This document shows positions 24,078-33,298 of a stretch of 46,135 nucleotides of DNA, in pieces. The translations under genes were made by a program, and so were the position numbers. Source of the stretch: Lentisphaerota bacterium (GTDB taxonomy: Bacteria; Verrucomicrobiota; Lentisphaeria; Victivallales; Victivallaceae). The notes under the pieces were generated by a model. That model was not told the origin of the DNA and did no database searches. It saw only the letters and a list, made by a program, of their open reading frames with translations. The first letter of the stretch is position 1, and each line of letters opens with the position of its first letter. The DNA is taken from positions 1 to 46,135 of the forward strand of contig SUVX01000025.1 of the NCBI GenBank assembly GCA_015061725.1, in the 5' to 3' direction.

Positions 24078-27000
24078 TTATTTCCTTTTCTGCAGTTGAA
24101 GAATATATTTCACCGCCTGCTGACGGACTTCGTCTGCCCGCAACGGGTTGTGGGGCTGCACGATATAGACATCTTTAAGCGAATCAGCGATAAATTTGCG
24201 GATTTTCTTTTCAAGCGGTGTATTGCCTTTTGCCATGCTTTCAAGGAGTTTCAGATATTTGATATCCGTCAATCCCGCACGGAAATTTTCAAGTCTGACA
24301 GAAGGCAGAATACCGTCACTTGTCATATACGCCGCATCGCCCGCAGGCACACGGTAAATATCATTGCCCAAAGCGTTCATCGGGAACAGACAGTAGAGAC
24401 TGACAGAATCCGCCCCCGCTTCCATCGCATTCCAGGGCAGCAGACGGTAATAACGGTAAAGGTCCTGCCGCATACTGGTTCCGCAGGCGTATATTTGCAT
24501 ATGTTTGCCTTTTTGCGCATGAAAATATTTCATTTTTCTGCGGTATCCGGGAATCTGCGTGCGGTAATATGAAAAAGTCCAGAGGTCAATCAGTTTGGTA
24601 AGTTCCTTGAAAACCTCATCCTGTTCAATAAAGGAGATGCCCGATGCCATTTGAATTGCCGTTTCAGGCAGAACTTTTTTACATTCTCTGTGTGCAGTCA
24701 GAAGTTCCCTGACAGAAAATTCTTTTGTACTTGGTTCATCAAAGAATTCAAAGACAAATTCTTTTCTTGAAAATCCCTGTTCCCGCAGGATTTTATCCAC
24801 GCCGATACAGTAATTGCGCCAGGCGTTCCAGTATTCTTTTGAATCAAACTTGAAGACTTTGCCGCCCAGATGCATTTTCCACACCTGATACATACTGTGT
24901 CCGAAACGGATTTTGGGATCGGCGGCAAACGGATTCTTTTTCAGTGCGGAAACGGTCTTTTTTATCTGCGGATACAGTTGACTTTTGACAGAATACTCTT
25001 TTATACTGCCGTCGGGGTTGTATTTAAAGGTGAAAAACCACGGCGTAACCATATACATAAAGCAGTCATACTGTTTCATGAAATCCCCCTGATCGTCGCG
25101 GATGACACGCACGACCGGACTCAAGGGCAGAGGCGATTTTTCAGGCAGAGTAATGGGCAGAACCTCTATTTCAACGGGAAATTCGCGTGAATCCCCCTGA
25201 TAACGGAATCCGGCATTGGTGCTGATGATTTTTTTATTGATACCGTTGAGAGGGATCACGTTGATCGAGCCCCGGTAGATTCCCGGCTGTACACCGGAGC
25301 AGTCAAAGGTTATCCAGAGCAGTCCCGCCTGCTGAGGCTGGACGGGAATTGTCCCCGCTTCATTGAGTTTGGCAAGGATATCCAGCCGTCTCCCCCGGTG
25401 GGGCGTTTCGGAGTCCTTGTACGGCAATCCCCGGCGCAGAGTGATTTTTGAGGCAGGAAAAATCCTGCCGTCTTTTCGCCGCAACCCCATGATACGGGCA
25501 TGGCGTTCATGGGCGGGGTCATCTTTGCTCCAGCCGCAGCTTAAAAACACCCGGTACTCCTCAAAATCTTTTGTGTTATTCGCTAAAGCCAGAGCCATCG
25601 GCGCATATTCGTTGACCGCCGCACGGACTTTGAAAACAGCTTGTTCTTTCCCGAGTTCGCGCGGAAAAAACGGCACTTGCGGATCGCTTGACAGCGGGAT
25701 TTGATTCAACAGAAAATTCTGTCGGGCAAGCCGCTTGAAACGGACTGTCTGTTTTATCGTCTGCAAGATGCTCCACGCCGCAGACGGATCATTTTTATCC
25801 ACTTTTTTCCACAACGCGGCAATGGTTTTATCTGCGTTTTCAGATGCCGTCTCTTTTCTTATCTTTTCAATCACAGGCGTCATATTGCTGAGAACTAAAA
25901 TACCGCAGGTGTTGATATTACTTCCGGCAATACCGTAGGGCCGGGTGACAGAAGATATGTCGATCATGCGGAAATTCCGGTGACGGTTGGCCTTTGTGAA
26001 GTCCGGTTTGGGGTATGTTCCGGGGATCTGCCGCTGTCTGCCGATATTAAAATACAGAACCGTGCCGGCTTTCGGAGATCCTTTGATACCCAGCAGAGCA
26101 AAGGGGATATCCAGTTCAATATCGCAAAATTTTTCAGTAAGTTTCGTGCGGCTTTTCCAGTTGTAATTATCTTTGGGCGGAACAGGAGTACCGTTGCCCG
26201 CCCATCTGCCGCCGCCGGAGGAGACGACAAACTGACGGTAAGCCCCGGGGATAACGGCATCAGAAATAAAAACTTCAACAAGATCATCGTTCCAGATGGC
26301 ATCGCTGCCTTGAATTCTGCACTTTGCAAAAGACAAGTGTCCCTGCGGGATTTGACAGCGGATAAAAAATTTCAGTTCTTTTTTGTTGTGATATATCTGC
26401 ACAGAAGTTTTTGCGCCGCGCGTGGGCGCCGGAATGGCATAGTCCTGAAAATTGCTGAACTGCGCTTTTGCAGGACGTTTTTCCGGAACGACGATCACAG
26501 GAATCTGCGGCGCAGCTTTGACAGAGCGAACAGTATTTCTGCCGATGACAGGCAAAACAGATTCTTCCACCTTTATCTTGTCAATGAGAATGTAATCCCC
26601 CGGTTTTTCACGGAGATCCCGGCTGGATTCCTTTCCCCAGAACTGCAGATAAAGTGCCGCACGTTTCGCTTTTGAAGAGGTCTTGAATGTGCCTTTGTAA
26701 ACGGTCCACTCCTGCCGGGGACTGAACACTTTGACGGAATTGGCTTTTTTTGAACGGACGCGGGAGGAATTATCCTTATCGTGCTGCCACTCATAAAAAC
26801 CTGAAAGTACCCGGTGAGCGTTTCCTTTTGCTTCAAATGAAAAATTGTAAACGGTATCCGGTTTGACCGGAAAACCGTAAACTTTTCCCCGTCCGCCCAG
26901 ACGCATTGAAAGACTTGCCTTGCGTTGTCCCGGCGTATTGTTCTCATAACGGAGCAATTCCATTTTAAGACAGCGGTTCCAGGTTCTGTCTTCAATGAAT

Positions 27001-27146
27001 TGAGAGAGTTTTCCGGTTTTTGCGCCCTCCATGAGTCCCGCTTCGGGAGAGGGGAATTTGTCGCACTCGGGATCCAGTATCAGATTTCCGGCGCAAAGAG
27101 TTATGCCTGAAAACAAAACGGCGGCAGAAAATAGTTTTTTCATCAT
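24078..27146 (-). CDS. Large secreted CBM / DUF4091 protein, copy 2
   Basis: The start at ATG 27146 gives MMKKLFSAAVLFSGITLCAG, a clear signal peptide, and about 1022 residues. Domains in order: a galactose-binding-like carbohydrate module (about 30-200; FSFEAKGNAHRVLSGFYEW, DYILIDKIKVEE); a CBM9-like module (about 240-410; IWNDDLVEVFISDAVIPGAY, VLYFNIGRQR); and a long region ending in DUF4091 (VFEFFDEPSTKEFSVRELL; LYCLFPMNALGNDIYRVPAG; LENFRAGLTDIKYLKLLE). DUF4091 proteins are predicted TIM-barrel glycoside hydrolases; the Glu of FDEPS is a catalytic candidate. It is a paralogue of 27929-30940 and is separated from it by a pseudopilin gene. It probably acts on a polysaccharide outside the inner membrane. 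Confidence 0.85.
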   Translation of the reverse strand: MMKKLFSAAVLFSGITLCAGNLILDPECDKFPSPEAGLMEGAKTGKLSQFIEDRTWNRCLKMELLRYENNTPGQRKASLSMRLGGRGKVYGFPVKPDTVYNFSFEAKGNAHRVLSGFYEWQHDKDNSSRVRSKKANSVKVFSPRQEWTVYKGTFKTSSKAKRAALYLQFWGKESSRDLREKPGDYILIDKIKVEESVLPVIGRNTVRSVKAAPQIPVIVVPEKRPAKAQFSNFQDYAIPAPTRGAKTSVQIYHNKKELKFFIRCQIPQGHLSFAKCRIQGSDAIWNDDLVEVFISDAVIPGAYRQFVVSSGGGRWAGNGTPVPPKDNYNWKSRTKLTEKFCDIELDIPFALLGIKGSPKAGTVLYFNIGRQRQIPGTYPKPDFTKANRHRNFRMIDISSVTRPYGIAGSNINTCGILVLSNMTPVIEKIRKETASENADKTIAALWKKVDKNDPSAAWSILQTIKQTVRFKRLARQNFLLNQIPLSSDPQVPFFPRELGKEQAVFKVRAAVNEYAPMALALANNTKDFEEYRVFLSCGWSKDDPAHERHARIMGLRRKDGRIFPASKITLRRGLPYKDSETPHRGRRLDILAKLNEAGTIPVQPQQAGLLWITFDCSGVQPGIYRGSINVIPLNGINKKIISTNAGFRYQGDSREFPVEIEVLPITLPEKSPLPLSPVVRVIRDDQGDFMKQYDCFMYMVTPWFFTFKYNPDGSIKEYSVKSQLYPQIKKTVSALKKNPFAADPKIRFGHSMYQVWKMHLGGKVFKFDSKEYWNAWRNYCIGVDKILREQGFSRKEFVFEFFDEPSTKEFSVRELLTAHRECKKVLPETAIQMASGISFIEQDEVFKELTKLIDLWTFSYYRTQIPGYRRKMKYFHAQKGKHMQIYACGTSMRQDLYRYYRLLPWNAMEAGADSVSLYCLFPMNALGNDIYRVPAGDAAYMTSDGILPSVRLENFRAGLTDIKYLKLLESMAKGNTPLEKKIRKFIADSLKDVYIVQPHNPLRADEVRQQAVKYILQLQKRK

Positions 27147-27163
27147 TTTTTCTCTGAATTTTA

Positions 27164-27916
27164 TCAATAAACTTCAAGCGGCTGAGAGATTCTCTTGTCG
27201 CTCATCGCCTGCGCCCAGAGGATCCAGCCGACATGTCCATCGGCATAAGAGGCATTGAAGCCCTCGCCGTGCGGTATTGTGAAACTGCCATAGGTATTGA
27301 TCGTTGTTCTGACTTTTGCCTGATCAAAAGCCTGACTGCAGACTCCCGGAACGATATTTTTGCTGCCGTCTCTGCGCTGAAGTCCGTCTGTGAATACGAA
27401 TTTTTTAGCAGGCAGTTTGATCTGATTGGTTTTAAAAACTTTTGTCTGATCCGGACCTCCGGCATAAGTCCACATGATTTCCTGATTGGCGGAATAGTTG
27501 TTGTTCTTGTAGTGGTGGCTGTAATCTTTGCCCTTACTTGCATATTCATTATCGGGAATGTTGCTCTGCGAAGAACAGAAAAAGACGGAGTTAGGTTTGC
27601 CCGGTTCAGGCAGATAACCGTTGCCCCACAGAAAGAACGACCAGCCCACGGCGCTGTTTACCGTATAATTGGCAAACTTCATAACTTTCACGGCCCAGCC
27701 ATGATAAAAATCATTGAAGTCCAGCGTGTAATTTGTTTCAGCCTGACTGATTTGTTTAAGATTGCTGATACAGTTGGCTGCCCTGCCGCGTTCACGCGCC
27801 TGCTGTAAAGCCGGCATCAGCATTGCCGCAAGAATAGCGATGATGGCGATCACAACCAACAGTTCAATGAGAGTGAAACGGGACTTTTTACTGACATGAT
27901 CAAATGCGTTTTTCAT
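27164..27916 (-). CDS. Prepilin-type N-terminal cleavage/methylation protein (pseudopilin), operon 2
   Basis: The 250-residue protein has the prepilin peptidase motif [20 protein letters not shown] at about residues 13-32. A globular domain with a Cys-containing neck ([15 protein letters not shown]) follows, and it ends with the C-terminal motif [11 protein letters not shown]. The start has GGAGG 7 bp upstream. The gene lies between the two paralogous DUF4091 genes (12-bp and 17-bp gaps), so all three are co-expressed. The repetition of this arrangement in operon 1 argues that the pseudopilin is a working part of the glycan system, for example as an envelope scaffold or secretion adaptor. That role is inference. 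Confidence 0.9.
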   Translation of the reverse strand: MKNAFDHVSKKSRFTLIELLVVIAIIAILAAMLMPALQQARERGRAANCISNLKQISQAETNYTLDFNDFYHGWAVKVMKFANYTVNSAVGWSFFLWGNGYLPEPGKPNSVFFCSSQSNIPDNEYASKGKDYSHHYKNNNYSANQEIMWTYAGGPDQTKVFKTNQIKLPAKKFVFTDGLQRRDGSKNIVPGVCSQAFDQAKVRTTINTYGSFTIPHGEGFNASYADGHVGWILWAQAMSDKRISQPLEVY

Positions 27917-27928
27917 TTTTTTCCTCCG

Positions 27929-30900
27929 TTATTTGTTGGTGATATTGAGAATACGTTGAATAACTTCCTGTCTTGCTTTCTGAGCGCGTGCCGGGTCATG
28001 GGGATAGACGACGGCAACTTCATACATTGTTTTGGCGATAAATTTTGCAGTTTCTTTTTCTTTTGCCGTACCTTTGGCAAGCAGTTCAAGTTCTTTGAGA
28101 TAGCGGATATCGTTCATACCAGTCCGCAAAAGTTCCAGACGGATGGAGGGAACCAGCGCGTATCCCGTATCATACGCCACACCGCCCTCGGGCGCGCGGC
28201 GGAAATCGGCGGCGGGGGTCTGTTCAAAGAACTGATACAAGCCGACATAATCACCGCCTGAAAATGCCGATTTCCAGGGGAGTATACGGTTATTGCGCAA
28301 CTCATGGCGCATATTGGTTCCGCAGGCATACATACCGGAAATTTTACCTTTCTGTGCGGCAAAATGGGCGGTCTTTGCCATCTGATCTTTTTCTCCGAAG
28401 ATGTGCTGTCCGAAAATCCAGTTGTCAACCAGGGAATTGAGGTCTTTATAATAGTGCCGTTCTCCGTTGGTGACCGTCAGATGTATCCCCGGAACAGCCT
28501 TTTTCGCCTCGGCAAAAGCTCTGAGGACTTCAGAGACCGGGAACTTTGCGGGACTGGGTTCATCAAAGACTTCAACGGTATAATTTGAGCGCGGCACACC
28601 GTTCTCGCGCATGGTTTCATCAATATATTGGATCCATGATCTCCACGCTTTCCAGTATTCGGGTGTACCGGGAGTAAACTGTTTTTTAACGTGTATTCTG
28701 CGCCAGATGTCATAGCAGCTGTATCCGGCAAATACCGGGGGGACTTTTCCGGTATTTTTCACATTCTGCGCCAGAAAACGGATGTGCGGAATCAGGTGTT
28801 CTTTGGGCTTGCGTTCTTTGATGGAGCCGTCAGGATTGAACGTGCAATTGAAATACCAGGGCGTGATCATGTACATTGCAAAATCATACTTTTTCATGAA
28901 TTCAAGCTGATATCTGTTATATGCTGTACGGAATCCGCAGAGGGGGAATGTCGAGGGTTCACGCAGAGCAAAGGGCAGAACTTCAAGAGTGATATCCAGT
29001 TGTTTGGAATCGTCTTTGATTTCATATCCGGCGCGGCGGGCAAGGTGACGCAGTTTTGCAAAACGTCCGCCGCCCAGCGGAGTCACCAGAAGTTTTCCTG
29101 TGTAGATGCCGGGTTTCAGATCATGGCAGTCAAACTGCAGAAAAACGATATTGGCTTCTTTGGGCGGAACGGGAACGGCGGAAACACCGGTAAGTTCATC
29201 CAGAATATCATATCTTCTTCCGGCATTGGCGCTGTTGCTGTCTCTGAAAGGGACGCCCCGACGCAGGGTAAAGTTTTTCTTCCCGAGAACAGTACCGTTT
29301 TTCTGTTTCAGTCCGGGCAGAGGCATGGTAAACTCGTTCCACTTTTCTGTTTTTTCCCAGCCGCGGATCAGACGGACCTGATATTCTTCAACGCGGTCAG
29401 TCATATTGCCGAGCGCAAAGGCGGCAGAAATCTGTTCATTGATTGCCGCTTTGAGATGGATTTTTGTGACAGGCGCATTCAATTCATCCGGCAGAAAAGG
29501 TATTGCTGGATCTGAAGTAAGCGGAATAGCTGTCACAATGAATTTTTCTTTTGCAAGTTTTGCGATGCGGTCAAATTCAATGATTTGCTCCAGTTGACTT
29601 ACGGCTTTGCCGGGAGATGTTCTGTCGATCTTTTTTGCCTGTTCTCTGAACGCAGGAGTCAACTTTTTCACAGCGTTGTCAAAATAAGGATTCAAAGTTT
29701 CAAAGAAAAGATATCCCCAGTTGGCAATGTCAGAAAACATACCGTTGGGATACGCAAAACAGGAGTTGTCTTTCAGAGAATGCCGGGCAAGGCGGTTGCC
29801 CTTTTTGAAATCAATGCCCTTGCTGAAATCCAGCACATGATGTTCGCGCGCAATATTAAAACGCAGCAGAGAACCGGGGGCGGGAGCTTTTTTCCAGCCG
29901 AGAGTTTTAAAAGGAATGGATACAAGAACGCTCCAGCCGTCTTTACGGCATTTTACTTTTGCGTTCCAAGAGTTGTAATCGGGCGTGATTGCTCCGGAAC
30001 CGTTGCCCATCCAGCGGCCGGAACCGGCGGCTGTGACCAGGTGCAGATAACGTCCGCCCAGCGGCCGGACATCAAGAAAAATCTCTACCAGATCATCTCC
30101 CCAGACACCATTGCCGTTGGTTTTGCATTTGGCACGGGGCGCGCCTCCTGAAAAGTTGAAATCAAAGTAAAGGGTGTTGTTTTGAAAATAAACTTTTCCG
30201 GAAGAGGGATAGCGGGCGGGTTTATCTTCGACCATATCTTTGAAAGAAGAGATGACACCTGCTTTTTTTATGCCGTTTCCTGAAACGATGACACTTTTTT
30301 GTGCGGAAGTGTCAATTTTTGCCTTTGCAGAAGTCTTCTGCATGAGAGAGGGTTTGTTTTTGACCTCTCTGATTTTGATTTTGTCAATCAAAATGTAATC
30401 TCCCGGCTTTTCCGTAAAGTTGGCAGGGACGGAATCATTTCCCCAGAACTGCAGTTCAAGTGCGGCATGGGTCGCCTTGGCAGAGGGCTTGAACGTTCCG
30501 GTATAAACGGTCCAGTCCTTCTGGAGCTGAATGACGTGCAGACTTGCTCTTGTTTTTTTCCGGTAGTTTTTACCGGATTCTCTGACACCGAACATTGCCC
30601 GGGTGCCCCTGCCTTTGACTTCAACTGAAAAATGATAGGTGCAGTCCGGTTTGACGGCAAAACCGGGAGCCTTTTTTCCGCCACCCATAAGCACACCCAG
30701 CGCATAGGTTCGGCGGCCGTTTTTTGCTTGATTGTATTTTTTCAGTTCCAGTTTGAGACAACGGTTCCAGGTGGATGGTTCAATAAACTGCGTCAGCGTT
30801 CCGAGGTGTCTGTCTTCGCAGATACGGAACTCTTGCGACAGCGGTTTGGCGTTGACATCGGAGTCCTTTATCAGATTTTTGCCTGAAAGAACCGGACAAA

Positions 30901-30940
30901 ACAGCAGTGTTGAAAACAAAAAGGAAAAGTATTTTTTCAT
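27929..30940 (-). CDS. Large secreted CBM / DUF4091 protein, copy 1
   Basis: The start at ATG 30940 has GGAG at good spacing within the end of the GH130 gene and gives MKKYFSFLFSTLLFCPVLSG, a signal peptide, and about 1003 residues. The order matches its paralogue: galactose-binding-like module (about 30-195; HFSVEVKGRGTRAMFGVRES), CBM9-like module (about 220-400; NGVWGDDLVEIFLDVRPLGG, LLRFNIAREHHV), then the DUF4091 catalytic region (YTVEVFDEPSPAKFPVSEVL; LYQFFEQTPAADFRRAPEGG; LRTGMNDIRYLKELE). The two paralogues are diverged throughout, so the duplication is old or the substrates differ. It follows the GH130 gene directly. It probably attacks a branched polysaccharide in or beyond the periplasm. 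Confidence 0.85.
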   Translation of the reverse strand: MKKYFSFLFSTLLFCPVLSGKNLIKDSDVNAKPLSQEFRICEDRHLGTLTQFIEPSTWNRCLKLELKKYNQAKNGRRTYALGVLMGGGKKAPGFAVKPDCTYHFSVEVKGRGTRAMFGVRESGKNYRKKTRASLHVIQLQKDWTVYTGTFKPSAKATHAALELQFWGNDSVPANFTEKPGDYILIDKIKIREVKNKPSLMQKTSAKAKIDTSAQKSVIVSGNGIKKAGVISSFKDMVEDKPARYPSSGKVYFQNNTLYFDFNFSGGAPRAKCKTNGNGVWGDDLVEIFLDVRPLGGRYLHLVTAAGSGRWMGNGSGAITPDYNSWNAKVKCRKDGWSVLVSIPFKTLGWKKAPAPGSLLRFNIAREHHVLDFSKGIDFKKGNRLARHSLKDNSCFAYPNGMFSDIANWGYLFFETLNPYFDNAVKKLTPAFREQAKKIDRTSPGKAVSQLEQIIEFDRIAKLAKEKFIVTAIPLTSDPAIPFLPDELNAPVTKIHLKAAINEQISAAFALGNMTDRVEEYQVRLIRGWEKTEKWNEFTMPLPGLKQKNGTVLGKKNFTLRRGVPFRDSNSANAGRRYDILDELTGVSAVPVPPKEANIVFLQFDCHDLKPGIYTGKLLVTPLGGGRFAKLRHLARRAGYEIKDDSKQLDITLEVLPFALREPSTFPLCGFRTAYNRYQLEFMKKYDFAMYMITPWYFNCTFNPDGSIKERKPKEHLIPHIRFLAQNVKNTGKVPPVFAGYSCYDIWRRIHVKKQFTPGTPEYWKAWRSWIQYIDETMRENGVPRSNYTVEVFDEPSPAKFPVSEVLRAFAEAKKAVPGIHLTVTNGERHYYKDLNSLVDNWIFGQHIFGEKDQMAKTAHFAAQKGKISGMYACGTNMRHELRNNRILPWKSAFSGGDYVGLYQFFEQTPAADFRRAPEGGVAYDTGYALVPSIRLELLRTGMNDIRYLKELELLAKGTAKEKETAKFIAKTMYEVAVVYPHDPARAQKARQEVIQRILNITNK

Positions 30941-30941
30941 A

Positions 30942-31943
30942 TCATTTCTCCAAAATATTGTATTCAAAACAGAAATCAATCAAATCTTTAATTTCCGCAA
31001 CCGCCAGACACTCAACGGTATCGGCTGCGCCGTAGTAAATTTTTGCCGTTCCGTCGGGTTCGGCAATGAATCCGCCCGGAAAGATCACGCCGCCGCGGAA
31101 ACCTGAAAGTTCATATTCTTCTTCAGGAACCAGCAGCGGACGTCCCGCCAGAGCAATGATTTTTGACGGATCTTCCAAATCCAGCAACATGATACCGCCG
31201 TAATAACACTTTTTCCAGTGGTTACACCAGGAGTCAAAGTTTTCTTCCTGTTCTTCAACCGCATGAAAAAGTGTCAGCCAGCCCTGCGGCGTTTTGACAG
31301 GCGGTGCGGCAGGTCCGATCTTGCTGTTGGCAAAGGGGATATCCCGGGACTCCAGCACAATACGGCTGTTGCCCCAGTGGACCAGGTCCGGAGAACTTGA
31401 CATCCAGACTGAAAAACGGGGACTGCCGGTTATGAACGGACGTTCCAGGCGGTAATAAAGTCCGTTGATTTTTTCAGGAAACAAAACCATGTTGCGGTTG
31501 TCGGGAACTGAAATGGACTTGATATCAAAATTTTTCATATCCGTCGTTACAGCAATACCGCCCCGGACACCCACCCGGGAATCAATGGCAAAACAGACGC
31601 CGAAAGAACCATCTTCAAGTTGTGTCATCCGTGGATCATAGGCGCGGGAGATTGTGTCGTCAGCCAGTTCAAAAACGTGTTCATTCTCAACTTTCCAGCT
31701 GATACCGTCTTTGCTGTATGCCGCACCGATATTGGTTTTAGGTGTTGTGTTGTCTGATATTCCGGCATAAAAATCGTCAAAGTCTTTCCTGCAGAAACCG
31801 TAATCATTTCTGAAAAGCATGACATAACCATTCTGATAGCGGTTGACACCGGCGTTGAAGACCAGTGCGCTGTCATACGGCACATCGTCTTTGCTTAAAA
31901 CAACACCTTTTTTCTCAATAAAAGAGGGCGTTTGATATTTCAC
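30942..31943 (-). CDS. GH130 beta-mannoside phosphorylase
   Basis: The 333-residue protein has no signal peptide. It has the five-bladed propeller pattern of GH130: SRAYDPRMTQLEDGSF, NRNMVLFPEKINGLYYRLER, SKIGPAAPPVKTPQGWLTLF, YYGGIMLLDLEDPSKIIA, and IYYGAADTVECLA. The Asp of YDPRMT is the expected proton donor, and the Arg/His residues bind phosphate. These enzymes phosphorolyse beta-mannosidic links to mannose 1-phosphate. Translation starts at a GTG that overlaps the stop of the regulator gene as GTGA, with GGAG upstream. It is the first enzyme of operon 2 and the best clue that the operon's glycan contains beta-linked mannose. Confidence 0.92.
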   Translation of the reverse strand: MKYQTPSFIEKKGVVLSKDDVPYDSALVFNAGVNRYQNGYVMLFRNDYGFCRKDFDDFYAGISDNTTPKTNIGAAYSKDGISWKVENEHVFELADDTISRAYDPRMTQLEDGSFGVCFAIDSRVGVRGGIAVTTDMKNFDIKSISVPDNRNMVLFPEKINGLYYRLERPFITGSPRFSVWMSSSPDLVHWGNSRIVLESRDIPFANSKIGPAAPPVKTPQGWLTLFHAVEEQEENFDSWCNHWKKCYYGGIMLLDLEDPSKIIALAGRPLLVPEEEYELSGFRGGVIFPGGFIAEPDGTAKIYYGAADTVECLAVAEIKDLIDFCFEYNILEK

Positions 31944-33043
31944 TGTAAATTCTCCGTATATTTATATTGTAAAAATGCACTTTCTCTGATTGACAGGCGG
32001 GTCGGGAATTTGACCGTCTGATAAAATTGTTTTTCACGGTTGACCGCAGATTGTATCAACAGTCTGACCGCCATTGCCGCTGCACCTGAACGCGAATAAT
32101 CAATAGAAGTTATCCCAAGCGGCAGAAGAGGTTCCGGCAGAATTGCCAGCAGATTATCGTAACTTGCAAACAGATAGTCTTCACCGCAAATCAAATCCTG
32201 TTCAGCCCAGGCTGAAATCATGTCTGCGGTAAAAAAATCACTGCACGAAAACAGCAGTTTTCCACGGATGATACCTGCTGTTTCAAGGGCGGCGTTTCTT
32301 GCTTCAGAAACACTGTCAAGAGCGATGGCAGTGATATTTTCTCCGGAAAATCCGGCCTTTTTTGCCGCGGTAACAAACGCTTCAAAACGGGCAGTTCCAT
32401 TATCGTGCGACGGATGAAATACCACAATCCCCGGGATTTGTTCCTTTGCCGCAAGAGCAAAAAGTTTATCCATGGCAACAGAGTGGTCGGGGATAACCTG
32501 GGGAAACGGATACGGCAGTTCCAGTTCAGCCCGGTAAAGGACGACGGGAATATTCAGACTGCTGATGAAATCTTTGGTTTTATCTTCAAGAAATCCCGGC
32601 GCAAGCAGCAAACCGTCCAAATCCGCAAACATCTCCTTATCCTGCTCCACAAAAGAGGAAAAATGCAGAATACGGTAACTGCAGTTTGCCTTTTTCAAGG
32701 CTTTCAATGCGCTTTCAGGAAAACTGTTCAGTAATGTTTTGCGGATGACTGTGTCATCCTGCGGACAGAAAGAATCTCCGATTCCGAAAATCAGTTTTCT
32801 GCCGCCGAAAATGTTTTTATTGACAAAACTGCCGCTGCCTTTGATACGGACGATCAGGGATTCTTCTTCAAGAATATCCAATGCCCGGTGCGCCGTCATC
32901 AGACAGACACCGTACTTTTTTGCAATCTCCGGTGCTGACATGACCGGCGTCCCCGGCAGAAGTTTTCCCCTGCGGATTTTATTACGCAATTCCGCTGCGA
33001 TAAAACGGCTTTTCTGTCCGTGAAGTGGCATCTTTTTTGTCAT
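31940..33043 (-). CDS. GntR-type HTH / LacI-type regulator, operon 2
   Basis: The ATG at 33043 (MTKKMPLHGQKSR) is preceded by GGGGAA and gives 367 residues; a TTG six codons earlier would place the ribosome site inside the gene. The N-terminal GntR winged helix (IRRGKLLPGTPVMSAPEIAK, GVCLMTAHRALDILEEESLI) is followed by a LacI-type ligand domain (AKEQIPGIVVFHPSHDNGTA; LFASYDNLLAILPEPLLPLG). It is the first gene of operon 2 and is coupled to GH130 by a GTGA overlap. Its likely operators are the 11-bp ATACAATACAA repeats at 33099 and 33149, the first of which covers the -35 box. The ligand is probably a manno-oligosaccharide. Confidence 0.9.
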   Translation of the reverse strand: MTKKMPLHGQKSRFIAAELRNKIRRGKLLPGTPVMSAPEIAKKYGVCLMTAHRALDILEEESLIVRIKGSGSFVNKNIFGGRKLIFGIGDSFCPQDDTVIRKTLLNSFPESALKALKKANCSYRILHFSSFVEQDKEMFADLDGLLLAPGFLEDKTKDFISSLNIPVVLYRAELELPYPFPQVIPDHSVAMDKLFALAAKEQIPGIVVFHPSHDNGTARFEAFVTAAKKAGFSGENITAIALDSVSEARNAALETAGIIRGKLLFSCSDFFTADMISAWAEQDLICGEDYLFASYDNLLAILPEPLLPLGITSIDYSRSGAAAMAVRLLIQSAVNREKQFYQTVKFPTRLSIRESAFLQYKYTENLQ

Positions 33044-33075
33044 AGGTATTTCCCCGCACAACTCTTATATTATAT

Positions 33076-33184
33076 ATAATAAACGAAAAACAACTTCTAT
33101 ACAATACAAGAAATGTTAAAAAGATGCAAGATGTTTATCTGAAGGAAAATACAATACAAAAAGTTATCTATTTGTTATCTATTT
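33076..33184 (-). promoter_or_regulatory. Promoter and repeated operator candidates of sugar operon 2
   Basis: On the minus strand: -35 TTGTAT (33104-33099), a 17-bp spacer, -10 TATTAT (33081-33076). ATACAATACAA occurs at 33099-33109, overlapping the -35, and again at 33149-33159, exactly 50 bp away. Next to the distal copy, GTTATCTATTT is repeated in tandem (33163-33173, 33174-33184). Confidence 0.6.
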
Positions 33185-33232
33185 TTTCTTAAACAGCAAA
33201 AGATTTCTGTCATTGGGTCCGTATCCGTCTGT

Positions 33233-33276
33233 AAAAAAGCAAGGGCTGCTGCAAATATTGATTTTGCAACAGCCCT
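33233..33276 (-). terminator. Intrinsic terminator of the GH1-acetyltransferase-EamA operon
   Basis: AGGGCTGCTGCAAA (33242-33255) pairs with TTTGCAACAGCCCT (33263-33276). Read on the minus strand, the stem is followed by GC and six T (33238-33233). Confidence 0.8.
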
Positions 33277-33298
33277 GTTGAACAAAAGACGGAAAATT

